Source: Enterobacter ludwigii (GTDB lineage Bacteria; Pseudomonadota; Gammaproteobacteria; Enterobacterales; Enterobacteriaceae). Taken from it: a DNA stretch of 64,000 nt. Numbering within the stretch: the first letter of the stretch is position 1; the number at the start of each line of letters is the position of its first letter. The position numbers and the translations under genes were made by a program. A model generated the notes under the pieces. It ran no database searches. It worked only from the letters and a program-made list of their open reading frames with translations, and was not told where the DNA came from. The stretch spans positions 124,001-188,000 of the forward strand of contig CEFQ01000008.1 of assembly GCA_900068845.1 (NCBI GenBank), read 5' to 3'. Of the stretch, positions 1-6,973 are shown piece by piece.

Positions 1-232
1 GCTGCTCAGCGCCGCTTACGCGATCCATCCGGCCTTAGCCGAAGCGCGCGTGATTGAGAGCGGCAGCGGACTGCGTCCGGCCTATCCGGCAAATCTGCCG
101 GAAATTCACTATCACAACCAAACCTTTTATCTCAACGGCCTGTATCGCCACGGTTTTCTGCTGGCACCGATGCTGGCTGAGCAGCTAATGCAGCGCCTTT
201 TCGGGGAGCACTTAAATGAATATTCAGCTTAA
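1..232 (+). CDS. thiO: Glycine oxidase ThiO, C-terminal fragment (cut by window edge)
   Basis: An open frame from base 2 to a TAA at 230-232 encodes the last ~76 residues of a FAD-dependent glycine oxidase. The residues SGLRPAYP...LP near the end and the closing GLYRHGFLLAP match the C-terminal FAD/substrate region of ThiO. In the family, ThiO oxidises glycine to the iminoglycine used by ThiG for the thiazole ring, an oxygen-dependent alternative to ThiH. The gene overlaps thiS by 17 bp, which fits translational coupling in a thiOSGF operon. The N-terminal Rossmann part and any upstream TPP riboswitch lie outside the window. Confidence 0.88.
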   Translation, partial: LLSAAYAIHPALAEARVIESGSGLRPAYPANLPEIHYHNQTFYLNGLYRHGFLLAPMLAEQLMQRLFGEHLNEYSA

Positions 233-413
233 CGGCCGCGCCATCAGCACCCAGGCCAAGAGCCTGAGCGAATTGCTGATCGAGCAGCAAATTGATGTAG
301 CCTGCGTCGCCACTGCCTTCAACGGGGCTTTTGTGCCAAAAAGCCAGTACGACACACAGCTGCTGGACGAAGGTTGTCAGCTCGAAGTGCTGTCACCGAT
401 GCAGGGAGGTTAA
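216..413 (+). CDS. thiS: Sulfur carrier protein ThiS
   Basis: A 65-residue protein of the usual ThiS length, beginning MNIQLNGRAI and ending in the diglycine MQGG. The C-terminal Gly-Gly is the site that ThiF adenylates and that then carries sulfur as a thiocarboxylate to ThiG. It has the beta-grasp (ubiquitin-like) pattern with the LxxLLxxQ helix. The start lies inside the 3' end of thiO, and thiG begins 4 bp after the stop, so these genes are cotranscribed and probably translationally coupled. Confidence 0.93.
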   Translation: MNIQLNGRAISTQAKSLSELLIEQQIDVACVATAFNGAFVPKSQYDTQLLDEGCQLEVLSPMQGG

Positions 414-416
414 ACG

Positions 417-1175
417 ATGTTCTACGATTTTGATCCGCAATCTCGCTTCCTGCTCGGCACCGCCGGCTATCCTTCGCCCGCCATTTTGCAGCAGGCGGTT
501 GCCGCCTCCGGCACCGACATCATTACCGTCAGTTTGCGGCGCGAAGGCGCGGCGGGGGCGGCTTTCCGCGAGTTATTGACCGGCCTCAACATCCGCGTGT
601 TACCGAATACCGCCGGTTGTCACACGGTGAAAGAAGCCGTTACCACCGCCCATATGGCGCGGGAACTGTTCAACACGGCGTGGATCAAACTGGAAGTCAT
701 TGGCCATGCCGACACGCTGCAGCCCGATCCTTTTGCGCTAGTAGAAGCAGCGCGCATCCTCACTGAAGACGGCTTTCAGGTGTTCCCGTATACCACCGAA
801 GATCTGATCGTTGGCGAAAAGCTACTGGCGGCCGGATGTGAATTGTTGATGCCGTGGGGCGCGCCGATTGGTTCCGGCCAGGGTTTGCGTAACATTGACG
901 GCCTGCGCGCGATGCGTGCGTGGTTCAGCGATGTTCCGCTAATTATTGATGCGGGAATTGGTGCGCCGTCGCAGGCCGCGCAGGCGATGGAAATGGGTTT
1001 CGATGGCATCCTGCTCAATACCGCCGTCGCCAAAGCGGGCGACCCGATCGGCATGGCCAACGCCTTCCGCCTGGCGATTGAAGCCGGACAGGCCGCACGC
1101 CGCGCCGGATTGATGGAGAAGCGTGATATGGCGAGCGCTTCCACGCCGATCTTTGGCCTGGCCAACTTAAGTTGA
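417..1175 (+). CDS. thiG: Thiazole synthase ThiG
   Basis: 252 residues, the normal ThiG length. It is a (beta/alpha)8 barrel enzyme that condenses deoxyxylulose-5-phosphate, iminoglycine and ThiS-thiocarboxylate into the thiazole carboxylate. Visible signatures are [10 protein letters not shown] at the N-terminus, the [13 protein letters not shown] strand (here [16 protein letters not shown]) carrying the Schiff-base lysine, the [14 protein letters not shown] loop and [19 protein letters not shown] with the phosphate-binding [10 protein letters not shown]. It sits between thiS and thiF in the aerobic operon order. Confidence 0.95.
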   Translation: MFYDFDPQSRFLLGTAGYPSPAILQQAVAASGTDIITVSLRREGAAGAAFRELLTGLNIRVLPNTAGCHTVKEAVTTAHMARELFNTAWIKLEVIGHADTLQPDPFALVEAARILTEDGFQVFPYTTEDLIVGEKLLAAGCELLMPWGAPIGSGQGLRNIDGLRAMRAWFSDVPLIIDAGIGAPSQAAQAMEMGFDGILLNTAVAKAGDPIGMANAFRLAIEAGQAARRAGLMEKRDMASASTPIFGLANLS

Positions 1176-1186
1176 GGCCGCTAAAT

Positions 1187-2152
1187 ATGCAACGTTATCA
1201 ACGTCAGATGATGCTGCCGGAAATCGGTGAGGCAGGGCAACAGAGGCTGCTAAACGCGCGCGTGCTGGTGGCGGGCGCGGGTGGATTAAGCGCCACGCTG
1301 TTGCCGCAGCTGGTGGGCGCGGGTGTCGGTCATATTCGTCTGTATGACGACGATGTCGTGGCGCTGCATAACCTGCATCGGCAAACACTCTTTACTCTGC
1401 AGGATATCGACCAGCCCAAAGTGCTGCGGGCGCAGCAGGCTTTGCAGCAGCGCAATCCAGAAGTGCAGGTCGAGGCGCTGCAGCAGCCGCTAAGCGCCAG
1501 CAATGTGCAGCAGGCACTGGTGGGATGCGATCTGGTGATCGACGCGGCAGATAATTTTGCCGTGACTTACCAACTTTCCGATGCTTGCCTGCTGGCAGGC
1601 ATTCCGCTGATCAGCGCCTCGGTGCTGGGTCGGCAAGGTTACGTCGGCGGATTCTGTGGCGGATCGCCGAGCTATCGCGCGGTGTTCCCGCGCTTGCCAT
1701 CATCGGCTGCGAACTGTAATACCGCGGGGGTGATGGGCCCGGCAGTCGCGACGCTCGGCGCGATGCAGGCGCAGATGGCGCTCAGCGTGCTGCTGCAGTT
1801 GCCGCCATCGCCGCTCGGTTGTCTGGTGAATTGCGACTTCGTGAACTGGCACTTCCGCCAGTTCCGCTTTGATGGCGCGGAAGAGCCGGAACATACGGTG
1901 CCGTTTATCGATCTGCCACTGCTGGCCGCCGACGACTGCATTGTCGAACTGCGCAGCTGTGAAGAAGCACCGATCAGCGTGGCAGAGCGCGTTGAGCGCA
2001 TTTTGCCGCAGGAGATCGCGGCGTGGCGGCCGCCCACGCAGCAGCGCATCGTACTGGTGTGCGCCAGCGGCATTCGCGCCGCGCAGGCCGCGACCACGCT
2101 GGCGCAGCGCGGATTTCACCAGCTTGCGATTCTGGCGGCCAATCGCCCATGA
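1187..2152 (+). CDS. thiF: ThiF-type ThiS adenylyltransferase with C-terminal rhodanese-like domain
   Basis: E1-like enzyme that adenylates the ThiS C-terminus. I chose the ATG at 1187 (MQRYQRQMMLPEIG) because a GAGG lies 9 bp upstream; a TTG at 1172 would only add five residues. The nucleotide-binding GAGGLS..LPQLVGAGVG, the DDDVV..HNLHRQ loop, DAADNF and the NCNTAGVMGP loop (with the conserved Cys) are present. The two CxxC zinc pairs of E. coli ThiF are not: the first site reads SYRA and no CPVC occurs at the end. Residues ~235-321 look like a compact rhodanese domain with active loop VCASGIRAAQAA and a GFHQLAIL strand, suggesting it delivers its own sulfur. ATGA overlap with the next gene. 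Confidence 0.88.
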   Translation: MQRYQRQMMLPEIGEAGQQRLLNARVLVAGAGGLSATLLPQLVGAGVGHIRLYDDDVVALHNLHRQTLFTLQDIDQPKVLRAQQALQQRNPEVQVEALQQPLSASNVQQALVGCDLVIDAADNFAVTYQLSDACLLAGIPLISASVLGRQGYVGGFCGGSPSYRAVFPRLPSSAANCNTAGVMGPAVATLGAMQAQMALSVLLQLPPSPLGCLVNCDFVNWHFRQFRFDGAEEPEHTVPFIDLPLLAADDCIVELRSCEEAPISVAERVERILPQEIAAWRPPTQQRIVLVCASGIRAAQAATTLAQRGFHQLAILAANRP

Positions 2153-2865
2153 ATCAGGACATTCTTTTCAACGATGTCAGCTTTAGCTGGGGCGATAAGC
2201 CGCTGTGCCAGCAGCTGAATCTGCAACTGCGCGGCGGCAAGACCACCGTCATGCTGGGACGCAGCGGCATCGGCAAAAGTACGCTACTGCGGCTGGTCGC
2301 CGGTTTACTCAAGCCGCAGCAGGGCGCGGTGCAGGGCTTAACCGGCAATGTGGCCTGGATGGGCCAGCAGGATCTGCTTTATCCGTGGCTAACGGTGCTG
2401 GACAACGTGATGCTGTCGGCAAGGCTGAGCGGCGAAAAGCCGGATTGCGCGCGCGCGCTGGCGTTACTGGAGCAGGTGAAACTCAGCGACGTGGCGCATG
2501 CGCCGCCGCATCAACTCTCCGGCGGCATGCGGCAACGCGTAGCGCTGGCACGCACGCTCTATGCGCAGCGCGAAGTGGTGTTGATGGATGAACCCTTCGC
2601 CACGCTGGATGTGATGACCAAACTCAGTTTGCAAACCCTGACCGCCAATTTACTGCGCGGCAAAACCGTGCTGCTGGTCACCCACGATCCGCTGGAAGCG
2701 TGCCGCATGGCCGATGATATTCTGCTGCTGCAAGGCCAGCCGCTGAACATCGAAAGCTGGCCGGTTCCCGCCGGTGATGTACCGCGTCCGTTTGACCATC
2801 CCGCGGTGCTGCAGGCGCAGGCTCAACTCTTCACCCGATTGAATACACATGAAAACACTGTTTAG
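2149..2865 (+). CDS. ABC transporter ATP-binding protein, thiamine-pyrimidine (HMP) uptake type
   Basis: 238-residue nitrate/taurine-class ABC ATPase. Walker A is LGRSGIGKST, the signature is LSGGMRQRVALART, Walker B is VVLMDEPFATLD and the switch histidine is in LLVTHDP. The ATG overlaps the thiF stop (ATGA) and the gene overlaps the permease by 17 bp. The thi context and the NMT1-type binding protein two genes on suggest it energises import of a hydroxymethylpyrimidine precursor (ThiXYZ-like), complementing local thiazole synthesis. The substrate is inferred from context. Confidence 0.85.
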   Translation: MNQDILFNDVSFSWGDKPLCQQLNLQLRGGKTTVMLGRSGIGKSTLLRLVAGLLKPQQGAVQGLTGNVAWMGQQDLLYPWLTVLDNVMLSARLSGEKPDCARALALLEQVKLSDVAHAPPHQLSGGMRQRVALARTLYAQREVVLMDEPFATLDVMTKLSLQTLTANLLRGKTVLLVTHDPLEACRMADDILLLQGQPLNIESWPVPAGDVPRPFDHPAVLQAQAQLFTRLNTHENTV

Positions 2866-3583
2866 CGCGATCTATCTGATCGTGGTGCTGCTAGGTGGTT
2901 GGCTGCTGGCACGTCACAGCGGCGTACCCACTTTCCTGCTGCCCGCGCCACAGGCGGTGCTCGAAGCGCTGTGGCTGCATCGCCAACTGCTGTGGCATCA
3001 CACGCTCTATACGCTGGCGGAAATTGTGCTGGCGCTGCTGCTGGGGGTCGGCGCAGGCGTCACGCTGGCGGTGCTGATGGCGGCCAGCCCGCTGTTGCGC
3101 CGCGTGCTGTTTCCGCTGGTCACCGCCAGCCAGGCGATTCCGGTGTTTGCCCTGGCACCGCTGCTGGTGCTGTGGCTCGGCTTTGGCATCGCATCGAAAG
3201 TGGTGGTAGCCGCATTAATACTCTTTTTCCCGCTGTGCTTATCGCTGTTCGATGGGCTGTGCCGCACGCCGGGCGGCTGGCTGGAGCTGGCGCAAACCAC
3301 CACGCACTCGCGCTTTAGTATCTTCTGGCGCGTGCGCTGGCCCGCCGCATTACCGCAATTTTTCTCCGGCCTGCAGATGGCGGTGGTGCTGGCACCCATT
3401 GGGGTGGTGATTGGCGAATGGGTCGGCGCCAGCGAAGGACTCGGCTACCTGATGATGCAATCCAACGCGCGGCTGGAAACCGCCACCAGCTTCGCGGCGC
3501 TGCTGCTGTTACTGATTCTGGCGCTGCTGCTTTCGGGCAGCGTGGCGCTGATTCGCAAGAAAATCCTCTGGCAAACCACATAA
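2849..3583 (+). CDS. ABC transporter permease, thiamine-pyrimidine uptake type
   Basis: 244-residue inner-membrane permease of the BPD_transp_1 family with about six hydrophobic segments. The cytoplasmic EAA-like loop that contacts the ATPase is visible around residues 145-180 (HSRFSIFWRVRWPAALPQFF), followed by GLQMAVVLAPIGVVIGEWVGASEGLGY. It overlaps the ATPase gene and is followed 9 bp later by the binding protein. Together they form a complete single-permease (homodimeric) importer typical of the ThiXYZ/SsuABC group. Substrate assignment rests on the thi neighbours. Confidence 0.85.
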   Translation: MKTLFSAIYLIVVLLGGWLLARHSGVPTFLLPAPQAVLEALWLHRQLLWHHTLYTLAEIVLALLLGVGAGVTLAVLMAASPLLRRVLFPLVTASQAIPVFALAPLLVLWLGFGIASKVVVAALILFFPLCLSLFDGLCRTPGGWLELAQTTTHSRFSIFWRVRWPAALPQFFSGLQMAVVLAPIGVVIGEWVGASEGLGYLMMQSNARLETATSFAALLLLLILALLLSGSVALIRKKILWQTT

Positions 3584-3592
3584 GGACACACC

Positions 3593-4525
3593 TTGAATAC
3601 CCTAAGAATCGCATTGACCGCGTTGCTGCTGCTGGCGACCGCTAACGTCCAGGCTGCGGAGAAAGTTCGCCTGCTGCTCGACTGGTTTATTAACCCGAAC
3701 CACGCGGCGATTTTTGCCGCTCAATACAGCGGCGCGTTTAAGAAAGAGGGGCTGGATGTGGAGATGATCGCGCCCGCCGATTCAGCTTCCGTTCCGCTGC
3801 TACTGGCGGCGGGCAAAGTCGACCTCGCCATAAGCTACCAGCCGCAGCTCTATACGCTGGTGGAAAAAGAGGTGCCGGTGATTCGTGTCGGGACGTTGAT
3901 CAATCAGCCGCTGAATACGCTGACCACCGTGTCGAGCGATATCCACACCCTCAAGGATTTCGCCGGCAAAACCATCGGCTATGCGGTGCCGGGCACCGAA
4001 GATGTGGCGATCCGCAATATGCTGAAATCGCAGGGCGTCGATGCTGACTCGGTGAAGTTCATCAACCTGAATATGGATGGCACCTCTGCGTTGCTGACGC
4101 ACAAGATTGATGGCGCGATGACGATATTCCGCAACTATGAGCTGCTGGATCTGAAAGACAAAGGTGCTACGCCAACGGTATTCAAGCCGGAAGATTACGG
4201 CGTGCCCGCCTATGACGAGTTGATCATTCTGGCGAACCAAAAAACCGCTGCACAGGATAAGCGTATTCCCGCGTTTTTACGTGGACTGGATGCCGGTGTG
4301 GTGTGGCTGCGTGCGCATCCGCAGGACGCGTGGCAGGCGTTTATCAAGCACTATCCCGAGCTGAACACGCCGCTCAATCACCAGGCGTGGCAGGCGACGC
4401 TGCCGTACTTCGCCGCGCACAGCGCGGAGTTTGATAAGGCGCGCCACCAGGCGTTTGGTGAATATATGAAAGCCAATGGCGTGATTAAAACTGTGGCGCC
4501 GCTGGGGCGTTATTCCCTTCAGTAA
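3593..4525 (+). CDS. Periplasmic binding protein, NMT1/ThiY-like (thiamine-pyrimidine precursor)
   Basis: 310 residues starting at TTG, with AAGGA six bases upstream. An N-terminal signal peptide (cleavage near NVQA-AEK) leads into an NMT1/THI5-like fold: LLLDWFINPNHAAIFAAQYSGAFKKEGLDVEMIAPADS, then AAGKVDLAISYQPQ. The DWF.NPNHA and AISYQPQ blocks are hallmarks of HMP/formylaminopyrimidine-binding proteins. The CCCFC motif of fungal THI5 synthases is absent, so it should bind, not make, the pyrimidine. Last gene of the thi operon; a palindromic repeat follows directly. Confidence 0.87.
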   Translation: MNTLRIALTALLLLATANVQAAEKVRLLLDWFINPNHAAIFAAQYSGAFKKEGLDVEMIAPADSASVPLLLAAGKVDLAISYQPQLYTLVEKEVPVIRVGTLINQPLNTLTTVSSDIHTLKDFAGKTIGYAVPGTEDVAIRNMLKSQGVDADSVKFINLNMDGTSALLTHKIDGAMTIFRNYELLDLKDKGATPTVFKPEDYGVPAYDELIILANQKTAAQDKRIPAFLRGLDAGVVWLRAHPQDAWQAFIKHYPELNTPLNHQAWQATLPYFAAHSAEFDKARHQAFGEYMKANGVIKTVAPLGRYSLQ

Positions 4526-4534
4526 TCTCCTCCC

Positions 4535-4589
4535 GGTGCGCATTCATGCGCACCCTACACATTCGTAGGGTCGTCATTCATGACGACCT
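4535..4589. repeat. Family B palindromic repeat pair
   Basis: Two small palindromes face each other: GGTGCGCATTCATGCGCACC followed by CTAC, then a short spacer, then GTAGGG and a GTCGTCATTCATGACGAC palindrome. This is one copy of a family that recurs at 24952, 51956, 52061 and 54817. It sits just after the thi operon and may act as a transcript-end or REP-like element. Confidence 0.75.
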
Positions 4590-4620
4590 GCTAATATCCC
4601 TTGCACCCACACTTATTTTT

Positions 4621-4639
4621 GATAATGATATTTATTCTC
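4621..4639. promoter_or_regulatory. Fur box upstream of fepB
   Basis: GATAATGATATTTATTCTC matches 16 of 19 positions of the Fur consensus GATAATGATAATCATTATC. It ends about 25 bp before the chosen fepB start, where iron-loaded Fur would block initiation. Its position argues against the upstream TTG at 4601 as a start. Confidence 0.8.
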
Positions 4640-4663
4640 AACTATCAAGTCATGGATAACCTG

Positions 4664-5614
4664 ATGCGTTTCCCCGCGTTTACTCTGCTGCTTACCCTAT
4701 TTTTCATCTGCACTACGACACAAGCCAACGCTAGCTGGCCGCGCACCCTCGCCACACCGAAAGGCCCTTTCACGCTGCAACAGCCGCCGCAGCGCATTGT
4801 CTCCACCAGCGTCACCTTGAGTGGCACCTTGCTGGCGATTAACGCGCCGCTGGTCGCTTCCGGCGCCACCAGTCGCAGCAGCAGCGTGTCGGATGCGCAG
4901 GGCTTTTTCACCCAATGGAGCGCGGTGGCCAAAGCGCGTCAGGTGAAATCGCTCTATATATCGCAGCCGAACGCTGAAGCGATTGCCGCTGAAGCGCCAG
5001 ATTTGATCGTGATGGCCGCCACCGGCGGGGATTCGGCGCTGCGTCTTTACGATCAACTGCAAACCATCGCACCGGTGTTAGTGATCGACTACGGCGATAA
5101 GCGCTGGCAGGCATTGGCCTTGCAACTGGGTGAGATTACCGGCCATGAAGCCGATGCCCAAAAGGTGATTGCAGCGTTCGACCAACGGGTGGCAGCGGTG
5201 CGTCATACCATCACGCTGCCGCCGCAGCCGACCTCTGCGCTGGTCTATTACGAAGATGGACGCGGAATGAATTTGTGGACGCCAGCATCAGCGCAGGGCG
5301 CGTTGTTGCAGGATTTGGGCTTCACGCTGGCCGCGCCGCCCGCCAGTTTTCAAGGCAGCACCAGCATGGGTAAACGCAATGACATTATTCAGCTGAATGG
5401 GGAAAACATGGCCGATGGCATCACCGGCAACACACTCTTGTTGTTTGCCGCCGATGAAAAAACCGTGCCGCAAGTGGCGAAGAATCCGTTCCTCGCCCAT
5501 CTGCCTGCGGTGCAGCAGCACCACATCTTTGCCGTAGGTAATGACACCTTTCGCCTCGATTACTACAGCGCCAGCAACATGCTGAGCAGCATCGAGCGGC
5601 AGTTTACTCGTTAA
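4664..5614 (+). CDS. fepB: Ferric-catecholate periplasmic binding protein FepB
   Basis: 316 residues from ATG 4664 (ATG 4652 is possible). A clear signal peptide ends near TTTQANA. The mature protein follows E. coli FepB closely from memory: PPQRIVSTSVTLSGTLLAI, SGATSRSS, IAAEAPDLIVMAATGGDSAL, LWTPASAQGALLQDLGF, GKRNDIIQLNGENMADG and the closing ETFRLDYYSA-type segment. It ferries ferric catecholate siderophore from the outer-membrane receptor to the inner-membrane permease. The permease and ATPase genes (fepD/G/C) are not in this window. It is convergent with entS, the two stop codons overlapping (TTAA at 5611-5614). Expected to be iron-repressed through the upstream Fur box. Confidence 0.92.
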   Translation: MRFPAFTLLLTLFFICTTTQANASWPRTLATPKGPFTLQQPPQRIVSTSVTLSGTLLAINAPLVASGATSRSSSVSDAQGFFTQWSAVAKARQVKSLYISQPNAEAIAAEAPDLIVMAATGGDSALRLYDQLQTIAPVLVIDYGDKRWQALALQLGEITGHEADAQKVIAAFDQRVAAVRHTITLPPQPTSALVYYEDGRGMNLWTPASAQGALLQDLGFTLAAPPASFQGSTSMGKRNDIIQLNGENMADGITGNTLLLFAADEKTVPQVAKNPFLAHLPAVQQHHIFAVGNDTFRLDYYSASNMLSSIERQFTR

Positions 5615-6873
5615 GCCTCTGCGGTGGCGGGCTGCGGCGCGTCAGGTTGTTCACTGAGACGCGCCGTGCGCAGGCCGCGCGCCGCCAGCGACAGCAGCAG
5701 CAATAATCCTGCTGCCAATCCACCAAACCACAGCACGCTGCTCAGCGGTGCCAGCGCCCGTGCCAGCGCTCCTAATCCCAATGCACCAACCGAATCGCCG
5801 GTCACATCCTGTGCGGTGCCAAGACTGTTGACGCGTCCCAGCAGCGCATCCGGCGTGTGATGCTGCGTCAGCATAAACTGCAGCAGCGAGGCGATGGCGT
5901 TGCTGTAGCCGTAACACACCAGCGCCAGCAGCGCGGGCAGCAGATGGTTGTAAAGGCCAAGTGAGGCGATGCAGGTAAACGCCAGCAGCGCACAGCCAAT
6001 CAGCACCAATCCGGGACGCGCTAACTGCCGCACCCACCCGCTGGTGAAGGCACCGATCATTGCGCCCAGCGGTACCGCCGAGTACATCAACCCCAATGCG
6101 GATGCATCGGCGTGAAACGTTAACGCCAGCGCCGGGAACAGAATACGCACCGCGCCGACCATGCTGAGTAGCAAACCGACCAGCACCACCGCGCCGACCA
6201 CTTTATGCTGGCAGACAAACTGAATGCCGCTCGCCAGCGCGCGCAGCGGATGCTCGGGTTCCTGCTGGTCGGGTTTCATCGCCGGTAAGCGCACCAGCGG
6301 AATCAGCGTAGCCAGCGTGCCGATAGCGGCGACCGCAAATGCCCAACCGACACCCGCAGCAACGATGATCATGCCGCCGAGCGCGGGGGATAAAATCGCG
6401 CCGAGGCGCACCGTTAACATGCTGAGCGCACCGGCTTCTGCCAGATGCTCACGTCCGACAATCAGCGGGATCACTGCCATCAGCGCGGTCATACCGAGTG
6501 CGCCAAAGAAGCCATCCCAGAAGGCGAGGAAGTAGAGCGCCAGCAACGAAGGCGCCGGGCTAAAGGCGTTGAGGCTGAGCAACACAAAGCCGATGCCGCA
6601 GGTGCCGCGCGCGAACAGGATCAACGTGCGGCGATCGTAGCGGTCGGCCAGCACACCGCCGAGCAGCAGTCCGATGAACATGCCGATGCCGTCGAGCATT
6701 ACCGCCACGCCGACTTGCAGCGTGGATCCGGTCATCGCCTGAATCTGCACCGGCACGCCAACCGCCAGCATCCCAAGGGCGAACACCGATAGCATGCGCG
6801 CACAGAATATCGCGCGGAACGACGCGTTGTTTTTCAGCAAACTAAAATCTAGAAATATCGAGGGCTTAGCCAT
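5611..6873 (-). CDS. entS: Enterobactin-type siderophore exporter EntS (MFS)
   Basis: 420-residue major facilitator protein with ~12 membrane segments. I chose the ATG at 6871-6873 because GGAG lies 5 bp upstream. It parallels E. coli EntS: LLKNNASFRAIFCAR, VPVQIQAMTGSTLQVG, GGVLADRYDRR, ARGTCGIGF, WDGFFGALGMTALMA, LTVRLGAILSP and a late LGRVNSLGTAQDVTGD. EntS pumps newly made catecholate siderophore from cytoplasm to periplasm. Here it is the last gene of the fes-mbtH-NRPS-entS strand, separated from the NRPS by a palindromic repeat. In E. coli, entS is divergent from fepB; here the two are convergent, so the locus has been rearranged. Confidence 0.92.
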   Translation of the reverse strand: MAKPSIFLDFSLLKNNASFRAIFCARMLSVFALGMLAVGVPVQIQAMTGSTLQVGVAVMLDGIGMFIGLLLGGVLADRYDRRTLILFARGTCGIGFVLLSLNAFSPAPSLLALYFLAFWDGFFGALGMTALMAVIPLIVGREHLAEAGALSMLTVRLGAILSPALGGMIIVAAGVGWAFAVAAIGTLATLIPLVRLPAMKPDQQEPEHPLRALASGIQFVCQHKVVGAVVLVGLLLSMVGAVRILFPALALTFHADASALGLMYSAVPLGAMIGAFTSGWVRQLARPGLVLIGCALLAFTCIASLGLYNHLLPALLALVCYGYSNAIASLLQFMLTQHHTPDALLGRVNSLGTAQDVTGDSVGALGLGALARALAPLSSVLWFGGLAAGLLLLLSLAARGLRTARLSEQPDAPQPATAEA

Positions 6874-6906
6874 AAGTCTCCAACAGTAAATCATCTTTGC
6901 ATCACC

Positions 6907-6964
6907 CGTAGCGGCGCGATTTATCGCGCGGTTTTAACGGCGCGCAATGAATTGCGCCGCTACG
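6907..6964. repeat. Family A palindromic repeat
   Basis: CGTAGCGGCGCGATTTATCG on the left arm and an inverted GCGCAATGAATTGCGCCGCT arm on the right form a near-palindrome of 58 bp between the NRPS stop and entS. The same element recurs at 20296, 37466, 38212, 48935, 58049 and 59892. It could fold in the operon transcript and modulate entS expression. Confidence 0.8.
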
Positions 6965-6973
6965 ATGAATGCT

